Source: Streptomyces fulvoviolaceus (lineage in GTDB: Bacteria; Actinomycetota; Actinomycetes; Streptomycetales; Streptomycetaceae). Taken from it: DNA of 64,000 nucleotides. The notes under the pieces are model-generated. The model was not told where the DNA came from, made no database searches, and saw only the letters and a list, made by a program, of their open reading frames with translations. Shown piece by piece: positions 17,516 to 27,118 of the stretch (position 1 is the first letter of the stretch; every line of letters starts with the position of its first letter). Made by a program: the position numbers and the translations under genes. The stretch spans positions 1 to 64,000 of the forward strand of contig NZ_JOEY01000010.1 in the NCBI RefSeq assembly GCF_000718165.1. The letters run 5' to 3'.

Positions 17516-18814
17516 ATGCCCGGAACCGTGCTGCTGCTCGCCGCCTCACCGGTGGGCAAGGGCTGTCTGGTGGACGCGGCCTCCGTGCTCCCGGTCCTCG
17601 CGGCCGTACCGCCCGCCGTGCTGTCCGGCACCGACACGGCCAACGTCGTCGAACTCGCCGACCCGCTGGAACCGCAGGCCGTGCTGACCCGGCTGCGCGC
17701 CGCCGCGGGCGTCCCCGGCCCGCTCACCGTCTTCGTCGCCGGGCAGCTGGTCCTGGACCGCCGCCAGCACCTGCCCCACCTGGCGCTGGCCCGCACCACC
17801 ACGGCCACCGTCCGCTACACCGCCCTGCCCTGGCACTGGATCCGCGAGGAGTTCCGGCTCCGCCCGCCGGGCACGACGAACCTCGTCCTCGATCTGCACG
17901 CCGACCAGGAGACCTGGGAGTGGCTGCGGACGAACCCCCTCGACTCGGGCCGCAACAACGTGGTTTACGGCCGTATCGCACCCCCGCCGTCCAGACGTAC
18001 GGTGGCGGCACCCGCGTACATGAAGGCGGTGGCGACGATCCTGCGCAGTGGACACCGGCCGCCATTGGAGCAGTTGCACCAGCTGGCGCTGAGCCGGCTG
18101 GGCAGCAAGGGTGCCGAGGATCTGGTGCTGGGCGGGCAGATGGGCGCACCGCCGCGAGCACAGGGCGTCGGCGTTCCCGCGGGGGCTCCTCACGGTGCCG
18201 GTGTTCCCGCAAGCACTCCCCCCAGGCCCTCGTACCGGCCCGCGACGCCTCCTCCACCGACTCCGGCGGCGCCGAAGTCGGCTGCGCCAACGCTGGACCT
18301 GTCGAGGCCGACCGGGCCAATGCCGGACGCGTCGAAGCCGACCGCGCCAACGCCCGCCGCCCCAACGCCCCACGCACCCAAGCCAACAGCCGCCGACCCT
18401 CACGCCGACATCGCCGCCGCCGTCCAGGGACGGCGCTACACCGAGGCCGACGCGCTGGCCACCCACCACGAACTGGCCGCCCTGCGCGCCTACGGCCCCG
18501 CCTCCGAACAGGCCCTGCACTGGACCGAAGTCCGCGCGGACCTCGCGATGCTGGCCGGGGACCCGGTCCGCAGCTGTCACGCCTGGCTCACCCTCGCGAA
18601 CGCCCGCCTCGCCGCCGGGCAGGCCCTCGACTCCCCCTCCGTCGAGGCGGCCGTGGACCGCGCCCACCACCAGTGGGGGCAGATCACCGATCCGGCGCGG
18701 GCCCGTGAACTCGGGCCCACGATCGCGGAGTTGCGCGCACGGGTGCCGGGGCGCAAGAAGGGCGCACTGGACCACGTCCATCGGCACTTGCGTCAGCTCC
18801 AGATCCAGAACTGA
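17516..18814 (+). CDS. Conserved hypothetical protein with Pro/Ala linker
   Basis: 432 residues from ATG at 17516 with GGGAGG upstream. Residues 1-215 form an alternating beta/alpha domain (GTVLLLAASPVGKG, PLTVFVAGQLVLD, NLVLDLHADQ), then a Pro/Ala/Thr linker (~220-300), then a helical C-terminal domain (~300-432) with TPR-like helix pairs (RRYTEADALATHHELAALRAYG). The N-terminal layout recalls caspase/CHAT-like or other Rossmann-type modules, but I see no His-Cys pair. Function unknown. It follows the PP2C gene by 69 bp on the same strand and could be co-transcribed. Confidence 0.7.
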   Translation: MPGTVLLLAASPVGKGCLVDAASVLPVLAAVPPAVLSGTDTANVVELADPLEPQAVLTRLRAAAGVPGPLTVFVAGQLVLDRRQHLPHLALARTTTATVRYTALPWHWIREEFRLRPPGTTNLVLDLHADQETWEWLRTNPLDSGRNNVVYGRIAPPPSRRTVAAPAYMKAVATILRSGHRPPLEQLHQLALSRLGSKGAEDLVLGGQMGAPPRAQGVGVPAGAPHGAGVPASTPPRPSYRPATPPPPTPAAPKSAAPTLDLSRPTGPMPDASKPTAPTPAAPTPHAPKPTAADPHADIAAAVQGRRYTEADALATHHELAALRAYGPASEQALHWTEVRADLAMLAGDPVRSCHAWLTLANARLAAGQALDSPSVEAAVDRAHHQWGQITDPARARELGPTIAELRARVPGRKKGALDHVHRHLRQLQIQN

Positions 18815-18868
18815 TGCGGGAGCGGCCTCACTTGCTGAAAGAGAAGTGGGGATGCCGGGACGACTAAG

Positions 18869-20110
18869 TCATGCCTCGGACAACAACGCCAGCGCCCCCG
18901 ACACCAGCGTCTGTACCCCCGGCTTGAGCGTCGACAGGTCCGGGGCGAAGTGGGGGCTGTGGTTGCTCGGGACGGCCGCGAGCTTCTCCGCGAGGTCGTC
19001 GCCGGGGGTCGCGTTCCACACCTCGGCCGGGGTGGAGGTCACGAACCAGTAGGCGTACGGCAGTCCGTCCGGGGCCAGGTGGGGGAAGTCCTCGCTGGCC
19101 ATCGCGGGGCCCGGGTCGAGGATGGTGCCGGCGCCGAAGACCTCGCCGTGCACGGCGGCCACGCGCCGGTCGGTCTCGGCGTCGTTGACGGTGATCGGGA
19201 AGGACGCGCCGACGGTCACCTCGGGCTCGCGCGGGCAGCCCGCCGCCGCGCACTCGCCGGCCGCGATCCGCCGTACCGCGGCGATCATCCGCTCCCGGAC
19301 CAGCTCGGACTGCGTACGGATGTTGAGCGAGATGCGCGCCTCGGCCGGGATGATGTTCGGCCGCGTCCCCGCCTCGATCCGCCCGACCGTCAGCACGGCC
19401 GACTCCCCGGCGGCCACCTCGCGCGAGACGACGGTCTGGAGGCGGGTGACGAGGAAGCAGGCCGTGACGACCGGGTCCACGGCCGTCTCGGGGCGCGAAC
19501 CGTGCCCGCCCAGCCCGTGCACCACGATGTCGATGTCCGTCGAGGCGGACAGGATCAGGCCCGGAACGTGCCCGTACAGCCCCGCCGGACCCGGCACCGC
19601 GTGCTGGCCCAGCAGCACGTCCGGGCGCGGGAACCGCTCGTACAGCCCGTCCGCCACCATGCGGGCCGCGCCCAGCCCCGTCTCCTCGGCCGGCTGCCCG
19701 ACCACCAGCAGCGTTCCCGACCAGGCGTCCCGCCCGTCGGCCAGCGCCTTCGCCGCCCCCGCCAGCCAGGTCACGTGCAGGTCGTGCCCGCAGGCGTGCA
19801 TCAGCCCGGGTGTCCGGGAGGCGTACGGCAGCCCGGTCTCCTCCCGCACCGGCAGGGCGTCCATGTCGGCACGCAGCAGGACGACGGGCCCGTCGCCGTT
19901 GCGCAGGACACCCGCGACTCCGGTGATGCCGATGCCGCCGTCGGTCTCGAACCCGGCCCGCTCGAAGCGTTCGGCGAGCTTTCCGGCCGTGCGGTGTTCG
20001 CGCAGCGACAGCTCGGGGTGGCGGTGCAGGTCCCGGTAGAAGTCCTCGAGGTCGTTCACGGGGAGGTCGGCGGTGAGGTCCAGCGCGGTGCGGGCGGCGG
20101 GAGACGTCAT
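18869..20110 (-). CDS. M20-family amidohydrolase / peptidase
   Basis: 413 residues from ATG at 20110 (MTSPAARTALD). A zinc-dependent M20D enzyme: HRHPELSLREHRTA, RADMDALPV, the metal site MHACGHDLHV, PAEETGLGA with catalytic Glu, the dimerisation domain with GLGGHGSRPE, and the late HSPHFAPD metal ligand. Relatives are N-acyl-amino-acid and hippurate/indole-acetyl-amino-acid amidohydrolases that free amino acids from N-acyl conjugates in the cytosol. Substrate cannot be told from sequence. Alone between convergent and divergent neighbours. Confidence 0.93.
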   Translation of the reverse strand: MTSPAARTALDLTADLPVNDLEDFYRDLHRHPELSLREHRTAGKLAERFERAGFETDGGIGITGVAGVLRNGDGPVVLLRADMDALPVREETGLPYASRTPGLMHACGHDLHVTWLAGAAKALADGRDAWSGTLLVVGQPAEETGLGAARMVADGLYERFPRPDVLLGQHAVPGPAGLYGHVPGLILSASTDIDIVVHGLGGHGSRPETAVDPVVTACFLVTRLQTVVSREVAAGESAVLTVGRIEAGTRPNIIPAEARISLNIRTQSELVRERMIAAVRRIAAGECAAAGCPREPEVTVGASFPITVNDAETDRRVAAVHGEVFGAGTILDPGPAMASEDFPHLAPDGLPYAYWFVTSTPAEVWNATPGDDLAEKLAAVPSNHSPHFAPDLSTLKPGVQTLVSGALALLSEA

Positions 20111-20225
20111 GACGTCAGCGTAGGCGGCGGGTGTCACTCGTACGGCGGTGTTCGCCGGGGCCTCACACCTGTGGCGCTGCTATCCACGAAGCAGGGGGAA
20201 GCACCCACCGAAGGAAGTGCCCCGC

Positions 20226-21041
20226 ATGGCCAGCACCCTCTCCATAGATTTCACCCAGGGTCTCGACGACGCCTGGTCGAAGGTCGCCCAGTTCGTACCG
20301 AAACTCGTCGGCTTCCTGGTCATCCTGGCCATCGGCTGGTTCGTCTCGAAGATGATCGCCCGTGTCCTGGACCGGGTGCTGCGCAAGGTCGGCTCCGAGC
20401 GGCTGTCGGAACGGGCGGGCACGGCACGGCTCCTGCGGGACTCCAAGTACGACATGACGGGCATCGTCTGCAAGATCGTCTACTACGCGCTGATGCTGAT
20501 CACCCTCCAGCTCGCGCTCGGCGTCTTCGGCGCCAACCCCGTCAGCACGATGATCAACGGCATCGTCGCCTGGCTGCCGCGCGGCATCGTCGCCGTCGTC
20601 CTGGTCGTGGTCGCGATGGCCATCGCCAACGCGGTCCGCGGGATCGTGGGCAGCGCGCTGTCGTCGGTGTCGTACGGAAAGACGCTCGCCACCATCGTCT
20701 GGGCCTGCATCCTGGCGCTGGGCGTGATCGCGGCCCTCGGCCAGGCGGGCATCGCGACCACGGTCACCCAGCCCGTCCTGTACGCGGCCCTCGCGACCGT
20801 GGCCGGCATCCTGATCGTCGGTGTCGGCGGCGGCATGATCACGCCGATGCGGCAGCGCTGGGAGCGGATGCTGTCCACCGCGGAGACCGAGTCGATGCGC
20901 GCCAAGGGCAGCATGGCCGCCTACCAGGCGGGCCGCGAGGACGCGATGCGCAACCAGCCGGCGCGGGAGCGGACGGATTCCGGACAGATGGGCACCGGCC
21001 CGGACATGGGCACCGGCCGGGACATGGGCACCGACATGTGA
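20226..21041 (+). CDS. TM-helix-repeat (MscS/CmpX-like) membrane protein
   Basis: 271 residues from ATG at 20226 with GAAGGAAG upstream. Five TM helices: LVGFLVILAIGWFVSKMIA, KIVYYALMLITLQLALGVFG, IVAWLPRGIVAVVLVVVAMAIANAV, LATIVWACILALGVIAALG and VLYAALATVAGILIVGVGGG, separated by the TM_helix pattern (VSTMINGIVAWLP). Matches the conserved TM-helix family related to small mechanosensitive channels and CmpX. The C-terminal tail has three short MGTG-D repeats. Probably an osmotic-stress membrane channel or scaffold; a perfect hairpin terminator follows. Confidence 0.82.
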   Translation: MASTLSIDFTQGLDDAWSKVAQFVPKLVGFLVILAIGWFVSKMIARVLDRVLRKVGSERLSERAGTARLLRDSKYDMTGIVCKIVYYALMLITLQLALGVFGANPVSTMINGIVAWLPRGIVAVVLVVVAMAIANAVRGIVGSALSSVSYGKTLATIVWACILALGVIAALGQAGIATTVTQPVLYAALATVAGILIVGVGGGMITPMRQRWERMLSTAETESMRAKGSMAAYQAGREDAMRNQPARERTDSGQMGTGPDMGTGRDMGTDM

Positions 21042-21059
21042 CACCCCGGGAACGGGAAA

Positions 21060-21100
21060 GCGGCCGCCGACGCGAGGGGGGAGTGAGCGTCGGCGGCCGC
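21060..21100. terminator. Hairpin terminator
   Basis: Perfect 14-bp stem (21060-21073 with 21087-21100), 13-nt loop, between convergent genes. Confidence 0.75.
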
Positions 21101-21117
21101 GGCATGGGGGCCGTGCG

Positions 21118-21567
21118 TCAGAACGCGGGGATGGCGGCCTTGGCCCGGCTGTCGGCGTTGCGGGCGTTGTTGATGTTGGCCTGGAGCTTGCCGGCCAGCG
21201 GGAAGTTGGCCTTGCCCCACGTGGAGTTCCACAGGGCGTCGCGCGGAGCCTTGTCCATCTGGAACATGTCGACCAGGGAGGGCTGGTCCCAGGTGCCGTT
21301 GCCCCAGACCCGCGGCACCTCGTTGATCGGGTGGGTGCTGTAACCGCCGTGCCGGGAGGCGGCCAGGAAGCGGGGACGCTCCTCGCCCTGCTTCTGCAAG
21401 CAGCCGTTCGTGTCGTAGTCGAACAGCGGCATGTACTTGTTCTCGAAGGTGCCGGCGTTCCACGGCAGCTTGTTCAGGATGGCGGCGTTGCCGCTGCCCG
21501 CCAGGCCGACGGTCAGGGTGGCGACGCCGCCCGCGACGAGAGCGACCTTGGCGAGGCGGGACTTCAT
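21118..21567 (-). CDS. Small secreted protein of unknown function
   Basis: 149 residues from ATG at 21567 (MKSRLAKVALVAGGVATL, a clear signal peptide cut near GSGNAA); starts at 21634 or 21690 would put a hydrophilic region before the signal and have no ribosome site. The mature protein has FENKYMPLFDYDTNGCLQ, RHGGYSTHPINEVPRVWGNGTWD and MDKAPRDALWNSTWGK. The DYDTNGC segment faintly recalls the N terminus of NPP1-type secreted proteins, but the GHRHDWE motif is absent, so I leave it unassigned. The ~220 bp upstream to the next gene is AT-richer and likely holds divergent promoters. Confidence 0.7.
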   Translation of the reverse strand: MKSRLAKVALVAGGVATLTVGLAGSGNAAILNKLPWNAGTFENKYMPLFDYDTNGCLQKQGEERPRFLAASRHGGYSTHPINEVPRVWGNGTWDQPSLVDMFQMDKAPRDALWNSTWGKANFPLAGKLQANINNARNADSRAKAAIPAF

Positions 21568-21789
21568 TTTCTTCTTGACTGCCTGGGACTTGTGCGTCGT
21601 TCCTTCGGTTGCGGGTGGTGCTCCTTGTGACATGAGAGAGATGTGCAACCTGGGAGTTGATTGTGACGTCCTCTTTGTCAGGACAATCAATTACGCGGAC
21701 GTCATCCACCTCACATCTTGATTTACGGCGGATCGCGGGGAAACGTAGGTTGATCGTCCCTGAACATCGTTTTCATCTGCTGTACGGAA

Positions 21790-24700
21790 GTGGGTGGACC
21801 TGTGGGACGTCCCGAACGGTCGCTGGACCCCGAGGCCGGACCGGTACAGCGCCTTGCCCATGGCCTGCGCGAGCTGCGCAGGGAGGCGGGCGGACCCTCG
21901 TACCGCGCGATGGCGAAGACGGCCGGCTTCTCCGCGACAACGCTGTCCCAGGCGGCGGCCGGCGAGCGGCTGCCGTCCCTCGCGGTGGTCCAGGGGTACG
22001 CCCGCGCCTGCGGGGCCGACCCCGGGGAGTGGGAAGCCCGGTGGAAGGAGGCCGAGGCCGAACGCGCCGGGGTGCCGGTCCCGGACGAGGGGGACGAGAA
22101 ACCGCCGTACCGGGGGCTCACCCGCTTCGAGCCGGACGACCGTGAGCTGTTCTTCGGCCGCGACCGGTTGGTCGAGGAGCTGAACCGACTGGTGTGCGAC
22201 CACCGGTTCGCGGTGCTGTTCGGTGCTTCGGGAAGCGGCAAGTCGTCGCTGCTCAGGGCCGGGCTCATCCCGCAGCTCAGGGACGAGATAGCGACCCGGG
22301 GGCGCCCGGCGGTCCTGCGGGTGCTCACACCGGGAGACAGACCCGCGCAGACCTACGGCCATCTGCTCGCGCCCGCCGAGGAGGAGCCGGAGAGCTGGGT
22401 GGTGGTCGACCAGTTCGAGGAGCTCTTCACCCTGTGCCGGGACCGCGCGGAGCGCTCCCGCTTCCTCGACCTGCTGCTCGCCGCCCGCGACCCGGGCAGC
22501 CGCCTCAGGGTCCTCATCACCGTACGGGCCGACTTCTACGCCCGCTGCGCCGAGCACCGCGGCCTGGCGGACGCCCTGCGCGGCGCCGGACTGCTGGTCG
22601 GCCCGATGACCGCGGACGAACTGCGCGAGGCGGTGATCAAACCGGCGCAGGCGGTCGGACACCTGGTGGAACGGGAGCTGACCGCGAAGATCGTCGAGGA
22701 GGTCCTCGACCAGCCCGGCGGCCTGCCGATGCTCTCGCACGCCCTGCTGGAGACCTGGCGCCGGCGCCAGGGCCGGATGCTGACGCTGGCCGCGTACGAG
22801 GCGGCCGGCGGGGTACGCGGCGCGATCGCGGCGAGCGCCGAGGAGGTGTACGGACAGCTGACCGCACCCCGGCAGCGTGCCGCACGGCAGCTGCTGCTGC
22901 GGATGATCGAGCCGGGCCGGGGCACCCCCGACACCCGCCGCCCCCTCACCCGCGCCGAACTCGACGAGTGGGGCGACGTCGACGTGCCGGTGGTGGTGGA
23001 GCGGCTGGCCCGCGCCCGGCTGCTGACCGTCGACGAGGAGGGCGTCCACCTCGCCCACGAGGCGCTGATCACCTGCTGGCCCCGGCTCCAGGGCTGGATC
23101 GAGCAGGACCGTGAACGACTGCGCGCCCACCGCGCGCTGACCGAGGCCGCCCGCACCTGGCTGGAGCACGACCGCGACCCCGGCACCCTGTACCGGGGCA
23201 CCCGCCTCGACCGCACCGAGGAGCACTTCCCCGATCATGAGCGGGACCCGGCGCTGACCGGCACGGAACGGACGTTCCTGATCGCCGCGTTCGAGGCCCG
23301 TGACACGGAACGCCGGGCCGCCGTCCGCTCCACGCGCCGGGCCCGGACCGCGATCGGCGTGCTGTCGGCCGTCCTGGTGGTGGCCCTGGTCGCCGGCCTG
23401 ACCGCCTGGACGCAGAGCCGGGACAACGAGCGCCGCGGCACCGAGGCCGCGGCCCGCCGCATCGCCTCCGTCGCGGACGCGATGCGCACCACCGACCCGC
23501 GCACCGCACAGCTCCTCGGCGTCGCCGCCTGGCGGGTCGCCCACCTGCCGGAGACCCGGAGCGCGCTGCTGGGCTCGCTCGGCCAGCCGGAACTGGACGT
23601 CTTCAGCGACCCGGCACTGGGCGACGGCACCTCGCGCTACCTCACGGCCTCCGGCCGTACGCTGCTCAGCGTCTCGGGACGCGAGTGGCGGACCTGGGAC
23701 ACGGTGACACACCGGCCGACCGCCTCCGGGCGGCTGCCGGAGGGCGGCCGCGCGGAGGCGGCGAGCCCCGACGGACGGCTGCTGTCGATCCGCTCCGCGG
23801 ACGGGGTACGGCTGTGGGACACGGCCGCCGCGCGCTGGCGCGGCGAGAGGCTGCCGGACTCGGCCTTCGTGCAGTTCTCCGGGAGCAGCTACCTCGTGAG
23901 CGACACGGACGCCCCCGAGGTGCGGGTGCGCTCGATCGCGGACGACCGGCTGCTGTTCGAGACGAAGGCGGAGGCGGAGGACTCGGCCGTGGTGGCGGCG
24001 AGCCCGGACGGCGGGCTGGTCGCGGCCTGCCCGGCCGGGGAGGGCCCGCTGCAGGTGCGGGACCTGCGCACCGAGCGCACGGTCCACGGCCGCTGGGAAC
24101 GGTCGGCCGACATCTGCGGCCGGGAACGGTCGCAGATCGTGCTCGGCGGCCGGCAGCAGCTCGCCGCGCTGACCCCGACCGGGGTGCTCGTCTGGGACAT
24201 CCGGACGGGGGAGCAGCTGGCCGACCTCCAGGACATCGGGGTGACGTACGTGTCCTTCAGCAAGGACGGAAAGTTCCTGGCGACCGCCGACGCACAGGAG
24301 GTCAGGGTGTGGCGGCCGGGCGTCGAGGCCCCGGTGTTCCGGCACTCCCTCAACAACCAGCACCTGTACGGCGGTCTGGACTGGGACCCCTCCCGCCCGG
24401 TGCTGCGCTACCTGGAGGGCGGCACCGTGCACACGCTGGACGTCTCGGCGGCCGTCACCTCCGCCTGGCAGGACCAGCCGATGGACAACGTGCTGCTCAG
24501 CCCCGACGGCCGCACCCTCGCCACCGCGAGGCGCACCGGCGACCGCTACCGCGTGGACCTGCGCGACACCCGCGACGGACGCCTGCTGCGCACACTCCCC
24601 GCCCCGCCGCTCCCCGTCTCCACCGACCCCGCCTACCCGGTGTACCCGCCGGAGACCTCCGCGCTGCTGGCGTTCACCCCCGACAGCAAGGCACTCGCCT

Positions 24701-25572
24701 ACGGGATCTCGGCCCCCAGCAGCGATACGTCCCGGCAGCCCCTCACGATCTGGGACGTCACCGAGGGCCGTACCCGTACGACCCTGAACCTGGCCACGAA
24801 GACGTCGACCGGGGCGATGGTCACGATCGCCCTCGGCCCGGACGCCCGCACCCTCTACGCCACCCGCGCCGGACTCTCCACCACCGGCGCCGGCGGCGTC
24901 GGCACCCTGAGCAACGAGGTCTGGGACACGGCCCGCGACCGCAGAACGGCGGTCCTGCCCACCCTCTCCAGCAGCCACCTGGCCGCCCGCCCCGACGGCC
25001 GCGTCCTCGCCGGCGACAACCGGGTCGCCGCCCTGCCCGCCGGCAAGGTCACCGGCCGGGCCCTCGTCCAGGGCGACGAGATCGGCGCCCTCGCCTTCAC
25101 CCCCGACGGCTCGCGGCTGGTGGCCGGAGACCAGACGGGCCGGGTCGCGCTGTGGGACGGGAAGCTGCGGCAGCGCGCCGGCCTCCTGCGCAATGTCTTC
25201 CCCGCCCTCCCGGACAACATCGGCGACGGGGTCTTCGGCGACACCTCCGAGGCCGTCGACGCCCTCGCCGTCAGCCCCGACGGCAGGACCCTTGCGGTGG
25301 GCGGCGAGGCAGGCAGCCTGCAGCTGTGGGACATCGCCACGCAGCAGCCGCTGGGCAGCCCCCTGACGACGTCCGGCGAGGCGATCGAGACCGTGTCCTT
25401 CAGCCGCGACAGCGACACCGTGTACGCGGGCAGCGCGCACGTCCCGCTCCAGCGGTACGCCATCGCCCCCGAGCACGCGGTGAGCGAGGTGTGCGCGCGG
25501 GCGGGGGGTGGGCTGAGCAGGGCGCAGTGGCGTACGAACATTCCGGACGCGGAGTACCGGAAGATCTGCTGA
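21790..25572 (+). CDS. XRE-HTH / nSTAND ATPase / TM / WD40 protein
   Basis: 1260 residues from GTG at 21790 (GTG at 21802 is possible). Order: N-terminal helix-turn-helix (~residues 15-85: LRELRREAGGPSYRAMAKT, LSQAAAGERLPSL); a STAND NTPase (~105-500) with FFGRD sensor start, Walker A FGASGSGKSSLLR, Walker B WVVVDQFEEL, RADFY and HEALITCWPRL winged-helix end; one TM helix (~517-537); then a C-terminal WD40 propeller (~590-1250) with repeats such as VRLWDTAA, VLVWDIRTG and LQLWDIATQ. Such membrane-tethered signalling ATPases are numerous in streptomycetes; several nSTAND proteins sense phage, but this one's trigger is unknown. Confidence 0.88.
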   Translation: MGGPVGRPERSLDPEAGPVQRLAHGLRELRREAGGPSYRAMAKTAGFSATTLSQAAAGERLPSLAVVQGYARACGADPGEWEARWKEAEAERAGVPVPDEGDEKPPYRGLTRFEPDDRELFFGRDRLVEELNRLVCDHRFAVLFGASGSGKSSLLRAGLIPQLRDEIATRGRPAVLRVLTPGDRPAQTYGHLLAPAEEEPESWVVVDQFEELFTLCRDRAERSRFLDLLLAARDPGSRLRVLITVRADFYARCAEHRGLADALRGAGLLVGPMTADELREAVIKPAQAVGHLVERELTAKIVEEVLDQPGGLPMLSHALLETWRRRQGRMLTLAAYEAAGGVRGAIAASAEEVYGQLTAPRQRAARQLLLRMIEPGRGTPDTRRPLTRAELDEWGDVDVPVVVERLARARLLTVDEEGVHLAHEALITCWPRLQGWIEQDRERLRAHRALTEAARTWLEHDRDPGTLYRGTRLDRTEEHFPDHERDPALTGTERTFLIAAFEARDTERRAAVRSTRRARTAIGVLSAVLVVALVAGLTAWTQSRDNERRGTEAAARRIASVADAMRTTDPRTAQLLGVAAWRVAHLPETRSALLGSLGQPELDVFSDPALGDGTSRYLTASGRTLLSVSGREWRTWDTVTHRPTASGRLPEGGRAEAASPDGRLLSIRSADGVRLWDTAAARWRGERLPDSAFVQFSGSSYLVSDTDAPEVRVRSIADDRLLFETKAEAEDSAVVAASPDGGLVAACPAGEGPLQVRDLRTERTVHGRWERSADICGRERSQIVLGGRQQLAALTPTGVLVWDIRTGEQLADLQDIGVTYVSFSKDGKFLATADAQEVRVWRPGVEAPVFRHSLNNQHLYGGLDWDPSRPVLRYLEGGTVHTLDVSAAVTSAWQDQPMDNVLLSPDGRTLATARRTGDRYRVDLRDTRDGRLLRTLPAPPLPVSTDPAYPVYPPETSALLAFTPDSKALAYGISAPSSDTSRQPLTIWDVTEGRTRTTLNLATKTSTGAMVTIALGPDARTLYATRAGLSTTGAGGVGTLSNEVWDTARDRRTAVLPTLSSSHLAARPDGRVLAGDNRVAALPAGKVTGRALVQGDEIGALAFTPDGSRLVAGDQTGRVALWDGKLRQRAGLLRNVFPALPDNIGDGVFGDTSEAVDALAVSPDGRTLAVGGEAGSLQLWDIATQQPLGSPLTTSGEAIETVSFSRDSDTVYAGSAHVPLQRYAIAPEHAVSEVCARAGGGLSRAQWRTNIPDAEYRKIC

Positions 25573-25670
25573 CTCCTCTTGATGCCTCTTGATGCCTCTT
25601 GGTGGAACCTTTACCTGTGCCCGGCCGTTCAGGCGGTGAGATCACTCAGACGAGTACCGAGGTGACGTTC

Positions 25671-26237
25671 ATGGCACTGTTCGACCGGCTCAAGGACCAG
25701 GCCAAGAACCTGCAGCAGCAGGCGCAGGGCGGGCGCGGCACGACGACCGGTGGGCACGGGCACGGTGGCGCGTCCGGCGGTGGTTCGCGCGGCGGTTCGC
25801 GCGCTCAGCTGGTCGGCGTGCTGAAGACGCAGCTGGGCTCCCTCAAGACCGAGCTGAAGAGCGGTGCGTACCGGGACGCCAGCATGGCGATGTGCGCCCT
25901 GGTCGCGGCGGCGGACGGGCACGTGGACCCGGCCGAGCAGCAGCAGATGGAGTCGCTGATCCTCAGCAACGACGTGCTGCAGAACTTCCCGCCGGAGCAG
26001 CTGCGCACGCGCTTCCACAAGCACGTGAGCCAGCTGACCCGCGACTTCCAGCAGGGCAAGGCCGAGGCGATGCAGGAGATCGCCAAGGCCGCCAAGAAGC
26101 CGACCGAGGCCCGTGCGGTGATCCAGACCGGCATCGTGATCGCCGGCGCGGACGGCCACTTCTCCCAGGCCGAGGCGACGGTCCTCAGGGAGGCCTGCGC
26201 GGCACTGGGCCTGTCGCCCGCGGAGTTCCAGCTCTGA
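25671..26237 (+). CDS. TerB-family tellurite-resistance-type protein
   Basis: 188 residues from ATG at 25671 with GAGGTGA upstream. Residues 1-50 hold a helix and a Gly/His/Ser-rich linker; residues ~55-188 are an all-helical TerB domain with two acidic motif repeats, AAADGHVDPAEQQ and AGADGHFSQAEAT, thought to bind metal. TerB proteins act in stress-response complexes with TerC/TerD at the membrane. No other ter genes are adjacent. Three short CCTCTTGATG direct repeats lie at ~25573-25602 before it. Confidence 0.88.
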   Translation: MALFDRLKDQAKNLQQQAQGGRGTTTGGHGHGGASGGGSRGGSRAQLVGVLKTQLGSLKTELKSGAYRDASMAMCALVAAADGHVDPAEQQQMESLILSNDVLQNFPPEQLRTRFHKHVSQLTRDFQQGKAEAMQEIAKAAKKPTEARAVIQTGIVIAGADGHFSQAEATVLREACAALGLSPAEFQL

Positions 26238-26240
26238 CCG

Positions 26241-26537
26241 TCAGACGAGGTCGTGCCGCGTCACCAGCCAGCTGATGGCGGTGAGGCGGCACACCGCGTA
26301 GTCGTGCCCCACGGGCTCGCGCCAGTCGGTCTCGGCGAGCGCGTCGAGGAAACCGAGGGCGTAGTCGGCGAGCACCTCGCGGTGCGGCGGGCGGGGGACG
26401 AGCCCCGGGTGACTGGCGTCGAGCCGTTCCCTGAGCTCGGCCACGTGCTGGTCCACGGCGGCCACGAAGGCAGGCTCGAACGCGAACTCCGCGAAGCGGG
26501 GTGCGAAGGAGCTGCTGATCTTGGCCAAGGGGGACAT
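26241..26537 (-). CDS. Small conserved actinobacterial protein (DUF6401-like)
   Basis: 98 residues. Pattern FAPRFAEFAFEPAFVAAVDQHVAELRE, then HREVLADYALGFLDAL and a C-terminal YAVCRLTAISWL. This matches my memory of DUF6401, a streptomycete family sometimes named for association with natural-product loci; the assignment is from memory. Helical, soluble, no catalytic motif. Convergent with terB by 3 bp. Confidence 0.7.
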   Translation of the reverse strand: MSPLAKISSSFAPRFAEFAFEPAFVAAVDQHVAELRERLDASHPGLVPRPPHREVLADYALGFLDALAETDWREPVGHDYAVCRLTAISWLVTRHDLV

Positions 26538-26594
26538 TCCTCCACGGTAAAGGGGCCTTCTGTGGCGGAGGAGGGGTGTTTGGGATGCTTTCCG

Positions 26595-27032
26595 TCACAT
26601 GCCGGACGGGGCGGGCGGGGTGTCGCACTCGAACCAGACGGTCTTGCCGGGGTGGTGGGGCTGCCACCCCCAGCGCTGGGTGAAGGCGTCCAGCAGCAGC
26701 AGTCCCCGCCCACCCTCCGCGAGTTCGTCCGCTCCGTCCACAGCTGTGGACAGCGGCGGGCAAGGGTCCGTGTCCGTCACCTCCACACGCACCCCGTCCG
26801 GCCGCCGCAGGATCCGCAGCGCGGCTCTCCGGTCCGGCACATGTCGTACGACGTTGGAGACCAGCTCGGTCAGGGCGAGGGCGACCGGGTCGGTGAGCTC
26901 GGGCATCTCCCAGGCGTGGAGGTGGGCGCGGAGGACCCGGCGGAGATGGCGGGCGGAGTGGTCGCCGAGCGTGAGGGTGAGGCCGTAGGTGGGGCCAAGT
27001 CCGGTGTGCGGCGGACCAGTTACGTGATTCAT
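26595..27032 (-). CDS. ATP-binding protein, anti-sigma/RsbW-like HATPase
   Basis: 145 residues. GHKL-fold ATPase: N box LALTELVSNVVRH, the DTDPCPP D box, and EGGRGLLLLDAF as the G box, ending in KTVWFEC. Such small HATPase_c_2 proteins act as anti-sigma factors or partner regulators, and in streptomycetes sit beside XRE/DUF397 pairs in WhiJ/BldB-like clusters. Here it is divergent from exactly such a pair across ~86 bp. It could bind the XRE regulator or a sigma factor. Confidence 0.88.
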   Translation of the reverse strand: MNHVTGPPHTGLGPTYGLTLTLGDHSARHLRRVLRAHLHAWEMPELTDPVALALTELVSNVVRHVPDRRAALRILRRPDGVRVEVTDTDPCPPLSTAVDGADELAEGGRGLLLLDAFTQRWGWQPHHPGKTVWFECDTPPAPSGM

Positions 27033-27118
27033 GCGATCAGCGTGGAGTCGGGCGGTTACTCTCGGCTACAGATCGAAGTGAACGCCGCCACGCGTTCGGA
27101 CCCGGGGGTGACCGTCCC

